A DNA stretch of 64,000 nt from NCBI GenBank assembly GCA_015039315.1, contig WIDE01000022.1, positions 203,968 to 267,967 on the forward strand, written 5' to 3'. The notes under the pieces were generated by a model. The model worked only from the letters and a program-made list of their open reading frames with translations, ran no database searches and was not told the DNA's origin. The position numbers were made by a program, and so were the translations under genes. Shown here in pieces: positions 11,194 through 21,541 of this stretch. This stretch comes from Clavulina sp. PMI_390 (taxonomy: Eukaryota > Basidiomycota > Agaricomycetes > Cantharellales > Hydnaceae). Within the stretch, counting starts at the first letter, position 1. Each line of letters begins with the position of its first letter.

Positions 11194-13339
11194 TCGCTTG
11201 GAGCAAGGAGCTCACTTGACTAATACGTTGTTTATGCCATCCGTGATTCGTTTTCCATAAATATCTGTTTGTCATTCCCGATAGATTGATACTGTGCGAG
11301 CTGAAATCACTGGTGGTACTGAGGCTGAGGCTTTTGCCCTCCTCGTCAGGCAGTTGTCGGGTCCTTGCTTATGCATGTCAGATGACACATCCATTATGAC
11401 AGCCCACGACACGCGGCCCATCGAGGCCCGATGGCTTCTCCTTGGGATCAACGGGCGTGGGGTGTGACTTGTTTGATATGAAGCCAACGGAAATTAATTA
11501 CAGATGATTTGCCCAGCGACTTCGAGGATCGTAGCTGCTGATGATCTGGGCCGCCCGACGGCGGTTCGGTCATCGTCGTCTGATGGGAGGAAGGATACAG
11601 AGCGTGAAATATTGGAGTAATTGCAAACATCGTTCGCGTCCCCTAACTATGGAGGGAAAGTTCGTCCCACAGAGCGGCACAGCAGAAATCTTGATTGCCC
11701 AGGCTCATCTTGACGATGTCAACCGGGATGCGCAGTGAATCGTTCCTGGGAGAGCTGTCAAAATTTGTGATTCATAGTCCGCCGTACTTGGCCCTTATTT
11801 GAGGACTAATTAGCGTGATGGGAGTGTGAGATCGCGGTGTCCAGCTCCGCCTGGCTCGTTTTCCTGGAAAATTGTCAGCCCGTTTAGGTTTTGTCCTAGC
11901 TAATAACTTTACTCACCATCGAGCGCTGTCTTCTAAGATCGTGAGATAGGCGCTGAAGCACGAGGGTACATTGTGCTTCACATGATACAGATTCGCAGTG
12001 TGCTCGGGGCTGAGCGAATATTGCGTCTACAACCAAGATCTTCCTCCAATACACCGGGTGTCGGGAAAGCCGAGAGCCATGTACTATTTGAACTCACCTG
12101 GCCCAGACAAAATTCGCGTAGATCGTATTCAGAATGGTGCCTGTGGTCCTAATTGCGCTGAAGATCTCCACGCATCGATCCTCGATGTCATGCCCAAGGC
12201 AACTGAGGGAATAATGTTTTTTGTTTTGTTTTTCGGTTGTTGAGTGGAGATGACTTGGATTTGATGACTGTGATTGACCTCGTTATGACGCACGTCGAGC
12301 CCGCCCCAGGCAATGGCTTGAGTCCGCGTCGCTAATTGCCGCACTTCATGATTGATGATTAGCGGAGGATCGACGGCAGCACGAGGTAGCTCAGGAGTTT
12401 CCTGAATACGTGCGCAGACGGGAGCAGGCTTCGTTCGAGGAGAGGCTTGTGAAGGATCTGCTTATTCGGAGAAGCCGCCGAACGTGCCCAATAATTGCAC
12501 GAAAATCGGAGATCGTAAACTTGGGTGTGATTGCAATTTAGGGCGCGCGCCGGATGTATTTTAGCGGGACGGCGGGATCTTGGGGAGCCAATATGCTGTA
12601 AAATTTGTAACGTCAAACGCTTCATAGTCTTGACATCAGCCTCTCTTTTGTACGGGAGCCCAGACCAGGACCCTGTCGTTACCTTCGCACGGAGGCGGCG
12701 TCCACTCGGCGGCGCGAATATCTCGAGACTCGCGAGTCGGATCGGGCCAAGCGAGGGAGTCCGAACATCCCCGAGCTCGAGCATTCACTACTCTAGTTGA
12801 GTATTCAGTGAGAAGGATTGGCGAGCTTTCTGAATGGTCGCAGGCTAGAGCGATGGAGCGGCTTGTGATTGAAAAAAAAAGAACTCGGGTGGCGCGAAAA
12901 GGTGTAAAGCTGATGAATCTTATATGTAATTACCACCACGCCACATGTACGACGAAGCGGTGACTTGTGAATGGGAATGAGAGTGATTATGCTAGATTCA
13001 TCGGAAAAGAGTATTTAATCTGCTATGCAGATGCGAATAGGTGGTGATAACGATTAAACTGCATCAACGAAATTAAGGACAGGATCCGCACCGACGGGGA
13101 GGCGTAGCCAAAGCAAGGGTCGAAGAGGAAACCCCACGTGCTAGAGGATTATACCGAGCTGAAGATGGTATACAAAGAACAAAAACAAAGGAGTTGGTTG
13201 AAAATGTCAAAGGTGAGGGAAGCGTGTCGTCTATACAGCTACTAGGGAATAAGAACACAGAAAAAAAAATCAAAGCAAAAAATCACAATATGAAGAAATA
13301 TTCACAACAAAAAGGAGCATAGCATCAACCAATTTTATT
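11194..13339. other. Gene-poor stretch, 2.1 kb
   Basis: Open stretches on both strands (for example minus 12359-12784, 141 codons) show no domain, no signal peptide and no plausible splice partners. The right end should hold the 3' UTR of the zinc-finger gene. No repeat or transposon structure is seen. Confidence 0.45.
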
Positions 13340-14925
13340 TTAGACGTCGGAGTCCTCGGAGGAAGCATAATATGCACGTGGTCTGCTGTACCCAGCATGA
13401 ACGCCATGGAATGGAGGACCGCGCCGTGCATGTGCTGCAACTTCCGGGATGTCATCCTGTGAACTGGACGAGCGGGCGGCGGATGATGACCCGCTGATGG
13501 TTCTCGCGTCCATGGCTATAGAACCGGCGGCTGCCCTCCTTCGTTCACTGCCGGCTGCAGCGACGATCGGGGGCGACGGAGGAGAGCGAAAGGACTGGTT
13601 AGGGGAGAGCTCATCAATAAGCTCATCCTCGTCAATGCTCATCCGACGGTCCTCGTGCTGATGGCCGATCGAGCGTGGTGTACCAGCGGGAGGAGAGGGA
13701 GTCGAGGCGGGAATATTCCCATGGGTCTTCGTGTGTCGGCGCATATTCGATAACACCGAGAATGTTCGTTCACAGCCTGGAATGGGGCACACAAAGGCTG
13801 AAACGAGGGATCGCCCGCCATCAGCTAACTGGACAACGGGCACACACAAACCAGGGGTATCAAAAAGCACATACGTCGGTCACCAGTATGAATGTTCACA
13901 TGGATCTGTGACAGGAAGTCACAAGATTGAGCAAAGGGCGTAATGAACGGAGTCTACGCGAAGAACTCACCTTGAGGCTGCTGGGGCGATTGAAACGCTT
14001 GCCGCAATATGAGCAAGGATACCGAGCCACCTTGCCGTCCTGCGTGCTTGATGGGCTGCTTGGCGACGCATCCTCGCTAGGGCCGGCTACTGCAATGACA
14101 GCGCGATAGCTGTTATCGGACTCACTCGACGATCGGCCGTGCATCGAGGCCCGAAGAGCGAACGATTCTTCCCCATGAGCGGATCGCTGAACCGTGCGGG
14201 GGAGCGAAGGTATTTCTTCCCCATATGGCTGGGTATAGTGGGTTAATGAGGGATATCGACTGCGTTCGTCCTTAGTTGAATACGCGGGGAAACGATAGGA
14301 ATTTGCTGAAGGAGGCCTAGGTATTGCGGGGTTGCCCATAGGGCCGATATGGTTGAGCCGTGGTGACGATGATGGTGGGATCGAATGAGGACGTTGAATG
14401 AAAGGTTGCGGAAGAGTGTGTGCACGCATGGAGTAGCCATGACGGGGGGAAGATTCTAACAAAAAAGATATCAGCATGTCAGTAAGCTTCATGATATACG
14501 GTCGAATGACGATCTGAAACGTACCAGACTGGCTGAGGTGGTGTGGAAGAGAGGTGGACCACTCCGGTTGATTCTGATTTCCTTCTACAAAACTAGGGTC
14601 TCTGCTAGAGCCGGCCCAAGACGCTGGATGTGATGGAGGACGGGTCGAAGCAAATGCCTCTTGCATAGGAGAGGAATGCCATTGGGTATTGTAAGGGTGG
14701 TGGGCATCTTCCGTTCGCAAAGGTCCAGGGTACACCGGTGAAGCCCCACGGCCAGGGACCGGAGAAGACGAGTCCTCGAGTGGACCTAAGTGACAAATGT
14801 CGAGGGTAAGCTTCGTCGAATGGGTCAGGGGACAGATACGACGCACCAAGCTCGTCAAGGCCACGAAGGAGGGATTGGAAGGAGGGTAGAGTGGGTTTGG
14901 AGCGCGAAGATTGGTTGTTAGACAT
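13340..14925 (-). CDS. C2H2 zinc-finger protein with two C-terminal-half fingers
   Basis: Five exons: 14847-14925, 14525-14785, 13971-14455, 13875-13905 and 13340-13797, giving 437 aa. Residues 1-255 are Ser/Pro/His-rich and disordered. Finger 1 uses C261, C264, H277 and H281 (PCSYCGKRF...SSLKIHVNIH). A TGDRPF linker leads to finger 2 with C289, C294, H307 and H311 (VCPIPGCERTF...NMRRHTKTH). The tail is Ser/acidic and ends SSEDSDV. The 31-nt exon 4 carries the first finger's histidines, so correct splicing is needed for the domain. The two-finger layout with a long disordered N-terminus suggests a sequence-specific nuclear regulator; no particular fungal regulator can be named. Confidence 0.9.
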
Positions 14926-15951
14926 GATGGGCAGGAATGGAGGGGGTATGAGGTGGAGGAAGAGCCTGTGCACAGTGGACGCATCCACTTTAATGCGATT
15001 TTCGGAACTGAGCGAATGGGCAGCCTCAATTGTTGGGTGCCATATATTTTTGAGGGGCAACAGACTCGCTCCAGTTCGGAGCTGAATAAGATTGAATTGG
15101 CGGTAGCGTGCAATAATATATAATATTAGCTGCTACAGCAACCGCCAGAGGTTTTGATGTATGATGCGAGAGCTGTTTTGAGCTGCCGACGTCGTGTTTC
15201 ACGCTTCGGCCCAGCAGGGGCAGAAAAACAACAGTGCTGAGCACTAATCGAAATTAGGGTAGCGACACAAGTGTCAGGATAAATAGTTCCGGTCGGGTTG
15301 TGAAGGGAGCGAATAGTGGAGAGCGGAACACGAGGGGTTGAGCGAGGGCGAGGAGCGATCAGCCCCGTGAGACACGCCGTGCCCATTGATTACATACGCA
15401 GCGCTGCCAAATGCCTTCGAATCTCGGTGATGCCGCATCGCGTGGCATTCGTCGATCGCATTCACTTTTTTTGCCACATGCCTACATCTGACACCTGATC
15501 TGGTTTGCATGGCGGATGACTCCCCTCAACCCAGCGCGACACTTCTGCTGGAAGGAAGTACGTCCCTCCGTGGCCAAATTGCCAAGCTTCCTAATTATCT
15601 AGAGAACCAAGATTGACGTCCCCCCCTCTCCCTTTTTACCCCCGCTCTCAGTTCCAGATGAAAATGCCGACACGACACCGGTGTTCAGCCTGCATGTCAT
15701 CCCGGATTTCGCCAAAGCTCCAACAAAAATATAGTACTTGTTACGACATGGTTTAACTCATATGATTTTGGCTTTGCCATCAAATTCGGGTGTCCCAAGT
15801 GGAACTCGGAAGTGAGATAACATCATTACATCGAACCGAAACCCATCATCCCCAATTTCTGTCGGATAAAAAAAAGTAACGGTTGCATCAACATAATATG
15901 ACCAAGGATGTGAACGATATTACTCACCGGGATCGATGCGGTTACAGCGCA
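14926..15951. other. Intergenic, zinc-finger 5' side to chitinase 3' side
   Basis: Promoter side of the zinc-finger gene and 3' flank of the chitinase. A minus-strand reading near 15126 ends in a Rab-like Cys-Cys tail but nothing upstream supports a gene. Otherwise nothing is recognised. Confidence 0.45.
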
Positions 15952-17658
15952 TCAGAGTCCGTTCCGAAGGTTCTCAAACTGCGACGTCGGATACTCGACG
16001 CGGTTTGGACTACGATCGAGGCCATGCTCCGCCTTGAACTTCTCCGCCACCAACGCTACGAGGCTCCTTCCAGGCACCTCTTCCTTCCCGTGCCCCCTTT
16101 CCATTTCTTCTCGCCCCCCAGTCTCCTTGTCACCTAGTATAGAGAGCAGAACAGATCATTGCGTGAGTATGGCGTGCATTTGATGCATTTTGCCAGATCA
16201 AAGAAAACTGCGCAGACACAGATGAGAATCATAAGGGGGACTTACCGCTGAGCTCCCAATACATGGCGCCTCCAAGACCTAGATCGAGAATCCACGATGC
16301 CTTGGCAAGGGAAGTGGGTTCATCATCAAACGAAATCATTTCCCGTGTCTGTGGGTTATAGCTCCAGCTTGCAATGGATTGATGGTCTTGGTATACTGAT
16401 GACCCTGGGAGGGGGAGGGCACGGTAATCATAGGAGCCTGCAACTCTCATACGTTAATACCATACCAACTTAAACATCTTGTTTGGGAATGCGGAGGCAG
16501 GTCAAAAATAGCGGATAGGGGACACGTACCAGCCTCCCAGCTACCCTGTCCAATACCTGAGAATGGATGCCCAGGGCCATTTGTGTTGAGAAACGAGCGG
16601 CCATACAAGGGGATCCCGATCACAAGCTTCGGTGGAGCAATGCCAGCACCAGTATAGTACTGAACCGCAGCAGCGGTGCTGGAGGGACCGTTGAATACAT
16701 TGGCTTGATGGCCAGCTACAGAATCCCAGGAGCCTGCGTAATCTGTTCGATTCAGGAGGTCGTAGTTAGCAGGGAGTTAATTATCAGTTGATACCATTGT
16801 GTACGTACCATATGCCTTTTGGGGTTGGCATCAAGAGGGGTGGGTGTACGGGAGCCGAATTCGCAAGTTATTTCAGATACTCGATCAGCTGCGTGGCTTG
16901 GGACGAGGTATGGCTCGGACGGCACCGAAGCAGCTCACCATCAAATTCCAGAAATCGAGGACTTGATCCATCTCGCGAAGATACAGTTTCTCGTAGTTCT
17001 GCGAGCCACAAGGTGCAGCGATAGTGAGGCTGAACCGACCGTTGCCTCCGATCTTCGCTTGCAGTTGATCGAGTCCGTGGCGAAGTTCCCTGAGCAACTC
17101 GACATAACCCCACGCTTGCTCGTTATTTTGGGGGTACTCGTAGTCAATATCAAGTCCATCAAGCCCGTAATCTTCAACTAGCTTAACCGAGGTAGAAACA
17201 AATTGAGCTCGGAGCTGTGGATTGACAACAACTGGATGGAAAGAGGGAGAGTAAGTCCATCCTCCGATCGAGAGTAGAAGTTTTAGATGTCTGTGCTCCT
17301 TCTTCATCAGGTTTAGCTGCTTGAAATTTCCAAAAAGATTGGTTTGAGGCTCATCCCAGGAGTCCCCAGCGTAGTGAATGTCCTTGTCGGCCCACACGTC
17401 CGAAAGGAACACCTCGCCGCTATCGGCGCGAACATTGGCGAATGCATAAAGTATATGACTAAATGCAGCAACGAACAGCAATCACAAAGTTAACTTGGCA
17501 TGTGTGCGATCGATGATACTTGGACACGGGATGACGTTGCCACTATCGTAAACTTACGTCAAATTGTGGACAGGAATCAAAGAAGGCGGGTATTTCCTTC
17601 CATAGATGCCCCAGTTTGTGAAATACCCAACCTGTAGCTTTCCTGTGGGAGCACTCAT
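15952..17658 (-). CDS. GH18 chitinase without signal peptide
   Basis: Six exons: 17558-17658, 16939-17458, 16809-16815, 16530-16742, 16246-16437 and 15952-16133, giving 404 aa. It hydrolyses beta-1,4-GlcNAc polymers. Visible marks are [16 protein letters not shown] at the N-terminus, [16 protein letters not shown], the catalytic DGLDIDYE with Glu141 as acid/base, [24 protein letters not shown] and [10 protein letters not shown]. The third exon is only 7 nt (codes A-Y plus one base). It is required because the flanking exons alone would lose the conserved AYD of the substrate-binding strand. The start at 17658 gives no signal peptide, as in several basidiomycete cytosolic GH18 enzymes. An open, hydrophobic in-frame stretch precedes the start (see findings). 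The exact cellular site is therefore open. Confidence 0.93.
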
Positions 17659-19207
17659 GATGTTGACAGAATGGCGCTGGAGGTAGTCTGGGAGAGGAGG
17701 CAATAAAGGCAGCACTGATCGGAAAGTGTCTCGAAAAGGAAGTAGGAAAGCCCCAACTAATATCAGAATCCAAATTGCTCTTAGTCTTGAATCCAGAATG
17801 AAGGTTGTGATGAGGTCAACGTGTTTACGGCGTAAATAAAGATGATGTCAGCCTAACACGGACCTGAGGTGGCCGAGATTCTTCCAACATCAAAAGACCT
17901 ATGAACTACTTCGCGCGCGAGCTCGATGGCGGAAAAGAATATTTTGGAATTCCACCCTATTAATTCACGCCCTGCGGGTTCCCGGTGCTTGGTTGGTTAC
18001 TATCTATGAAATGAAGCCTCTGAGTCTGTGCGGATACTTTCACGGTCAGAAGTGCCTTTGTTGTATACGTTGCTCTTGGTTCTCGCGTATTCCGATGAGA
18101 ACTAACCTATCAACCACGCCACCCGCCCCCAGCCTGCTAGTCTGGGATTGATCGAGGATCTGCACAGTATGCTAATTGCGGAGTCTAGGCGAAGGTGTGG
18201 TAGCCGTGTTGGAGATCAGAATCTCTGGAATTGCCTCGGTTCCAATGCTTGCCATGGTAAATTAAGCTCCCATCAGCGCTAACTCCGTCTGAGTTTCATG
18301 AACTCCTAGAATTCGCCGCACCTGGTCGGCCATGATGCTCTCGCTCTCGAGATCACTAGCAACTTGACGCGTAGATCCACGCCTTTTTTGGGCGATTTCG
18401 TGGATCTGGGCGACGATGCTGGGAACTCCGGAGACCTACTATTGGGGACATGGGATGATGCGCGCGCCGCCCCATGCACCCGACTGCCATAGCAAGGGAC
18501 ACACGTGAGCCTCTCACTCATTGATAAGGCGATGCCTGGGCCATCCTCCTCCCCTATCTGACCCTGCACGAGTGTAAATACTCACCGTTACTTCGCTCGC
18601 AGTAGCCCAGCCGTCGCCAAGGACCATGATCGGCATCGGAGTCTCAACCGCGTAGACGTGTAAATGTACCTTGCGGCTGTATGGTGATCGAAATTTTGAA
18701 TTAAAACACCGCGACGTCGATGACATCTTACAAAAACGTCACTCATGTGGGTGGAGGAAAATGGTCGTTAAGGATTGCTCCCTTCATCAGGGGCTCCAAA
18801 TCACCGACGCTCGCCCATCGGCGTGCCCCGAAACGAAATATCTCACCTCATCATGTACAAAGCAAATGGGCATGGACGGGAAGCTAAAGCGAGTTGCAGC
18901 GAAATCTTATTATTCTGCGGGGACAATTGCCAAGCTATGATGATGTGTGTGCCTACGTGACCCTGTCGTGGTGAGGGAGAGAGAGAAAGGCTTGACAGCC
19001 GCTTAGGATGTCTGCGATGCTCTAGTGAAACAAATGATGGTATTTGACAGGCCAGGTGGGACATTGTGACGCCTGTATCTGAACGGTGTTCGCCACGTGA
19101 CGCGGTCCGGGGTAAAGCATTCTCGAAGCCGGAGGCCAATCGTCACAAAACGCAGTGTTGCACTCACCGACACATTCCTCTACCATCACCTTGCAGTCTC
19201 ACAAAAC
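17659..19207. other. Divergent intergenic region, chitinase / glutaryl-CoA dehydrogenase
   Basis: 1.5 kb between two divergent genes, so it should hold both promoters. CACGTG hexamers occur near 18503 and 19093. Short open stretches have no recognisable content. Confidence 0.45.
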
Positions 19208-21286
19208 ATGTTCGTGGCACGCCCCAATTCTTTAATCACCCTACGCATGCTGGCTCGTTCGCACCAAGCCAGCCGTGGAATCTCGAGTGAGTCTTAGCTT
19301 CCCAACATCCTCATTTTGCTCATGGTATCCGTCACCTTTGTGCTATCTAACCCTCTGCCCTATCAAAGAATTTGCCAGATTCCAGTGGGAGGTGACTACT
19401 CGTTTGTCGGCGTTGAATTCAAGTGAAGCGGTTTGATGACCCTGTCTGTTGACAGGATCCTCTCAATTTGGACGGATTGTTAACTGAAGAGGAGAAAGCT
19501 GTCCGGTGAGCTACACTAAGATAATCATGTCATTTAAATGATCTCGCAGCAATTGATGGAAACTCCATTAGAGATACCGCCTATGACTATTGCCAAGTTT
19601 GTTTTCCTGGGCTCTCAGACTGCTATGAGCAATCTTCATTAGATTTTCCTTTTTTGTAGGAGAACCTCGAGACGCGCGTAACTGAGGCCTACAGAAATGA
19701 AAGTGAGTCATTCAATCGGAAATTACCACCACAACTGCGAGGGCTAATTCACGCGTGGCTTTGATGGACAGATTTTGACCCCGCTATCCTGAGAGAGATG
19801 GGAGAACTTGGCTTGCTTGGAGCAACAATTAAGGGTTACGGTTGTGCCGGCGTGAGTAGTGTGGCGTACGGCTTGATCGCGCGTGAGGTGGAAAGGTAAT
19901 TTTCGTCCAAATCGTCATGCACATGCTTCTCAGGCCTGGATCCCCGCTATTCGGACAGAGTGGACTCGGGCTATCGTTCGGCGATGTCGGTGCAGTCATC
20001 TTTGGTGATGCATCCTATCAATGAATTTGGTTCTGAAGAGCAGAAGGAGAAGTTCCTACCTCGGTTAGGTGAGGCCGTAGAACCCCATCAAACCCAATGA
20101 GCGTCCGATTAATCCATCTTATTTTAGCAAAGGGGGAACTCGTGGGCTGCTTTGTACGTTTTCTTTTGAATAATGTGCCGAAATGCATTGACTTTCTGGT
20201 GGTAGGGATTGACGGAGCCGAATCATGGTTCTGATCCGTCAGGAATGGAGACCACCGCCGTCCAAACCGAAGATGGCGGTTATGTTCTCAATGGGAGCAA
20301 GACATGGATCTCCAATAGCCCTGTCGCGTACGCTCATCCCTTCTTCATCTCTGGGTTAGCGCTCATACTGCAGCTTTCAGTGATGTTTTCGTGATTTGGG
20401 CACGATGCAAATGGGATGGCCGAGTGCGTGGTTTCATTCTTGAGAAGGGAGCAGCGGGGCTGTCGGCCCCCCCGATCAAGAACAAGACTGCGCTCCGGGC
20501 GTGAGTTACTCGATCTCCCCCTCCCCCCGTCTATGGACCACTTATTGGCTATCTCTAGGTCCATCACTGGCTCTATCTTTATGGATTCCGTAAAGGCGGG
20601 GCCTGATAGCTTGCTGCCGAAGTCNNNNNNNNNNNNNNNNNNNNNNNNNNNNNNNNNNNNNNNNNNNNNNNNNNNNNNNNNNNNNNNNNNNNNNNNNNNN
20701 NNNNNNNNNNNNNNNNNNNNNNNNNNNNNNNNNNNNNNNNNNNNNNNNNNNNNNNNNNNNNNNNNNNNNNNNNNNNNNNNNNNNNNNNNNNNNNNNNNNN
20801 NNNNNNNNNNNNNNNNNNNNNNNNNNNNNNNNNNNNNNNNNNNNNNNNNNNNNNNNNNNNNNNNNNNNNNNNNNNNNNNNNNNNNNNNNNNNNCCCCTTG
20901 CCTCGTTCCAGCTAGTTCAGAAGAAGCTTGTCGACGCCATGGTGGAGGTATCCTTGGGGCTGCAAGCTGCCTATCGAGTGGGCCGCTTGAAGGATGAGGG
21001 GGCATGGGCGCCAGACATGGTAAGCCTTATCAAGAGGAACAACTGCGGTAAGGCATTGCAGCACTCAAGGATTTTGTTGGATATTCTTGGGGGCAATGCT
21101 GCGAGCGATGAATATGGTGTGGCAAGGCATGCTGCGAATCTCCAAGTGACCAACACTTATGAAGGCACCAACGTGAGCCTCGTTTCGTGTTGCATGCCAT
21201 ATCATCGGAACTCATCTCCCTCCTAGGACATCCATGCTCTCATCTTGGGCAAAGCTATGACTGGTATTGGTGCATTCGGCAATTAG
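19208..21286 (+). CDS. GCDH: Glutaryl-CoA dehydrogenase, mitochondrial (interrupted by an assembly gap)
   Basis: FAD enzyme converting glutaryl-CoA to crotonyl-CoA in lysine and tryptophan breakdown. Visible exons are 19208-19286, 19369-19391, 19456-19505, 19572-19596, 19660-19702, 19772-19895, 19959-20068, 20128-20153, 20206-20327, 20381-20500 and 20559 into the gap, then gap-21172 and 21227-21286. The first ~27 residues are basic and hydroxylated with no acids, a mitochondrial presequence. Family blocks are [75 protein letters not shown] and [20 protein letters not shown]. The Glu of TYEGT is the catalytic base. About 45 residues fall in the 269-base N run, enough for a normal-size enzyme plus an intron. 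Confidence 0.93.
20625..20893. other. Assembly gap (269 N)
   Basis: Run of N inside the glutaryl-CoA dehydrogenase gene. The coding frame on both sides agrees with one gene, so the gap hides part of the exon after 20559 and probably an intron. Confidence 0.99.
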
Positions 21287-21541
21287 GATATCCCTTGATT
21301 ATCGCGAGCCTAACTTCAGGAGCCTTTATCATCTATGCTGTGCCCTCATCCACTACTCTCATTTGTAATACGTACGTACAAATCGAACATCTTTCGCAAT
21401 CGTGACACGTTCAAGCTGTGCTCTAAGCGCCCAGTGGCACCCAATTCAGTGAACTGCCACAGCTCAAGTCACCTCGCTCGAGTCATTTCTAGTTGAGAAT
21501 CATATATAACCCCATAGAACACACTTTACCTCTCCAACACA

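Noticed and set aside
12359..12784. 141-codon minus-strand open frame
   Set aside because: No domain, no splice partners, atypical composition; treated as chance.
15126..15386. Minus-strand reading ending in a Rab-like GGCC-S-S tail
   Set aside because: No GTP-binding motifs or plausible upstream exons; composition is random-looking.
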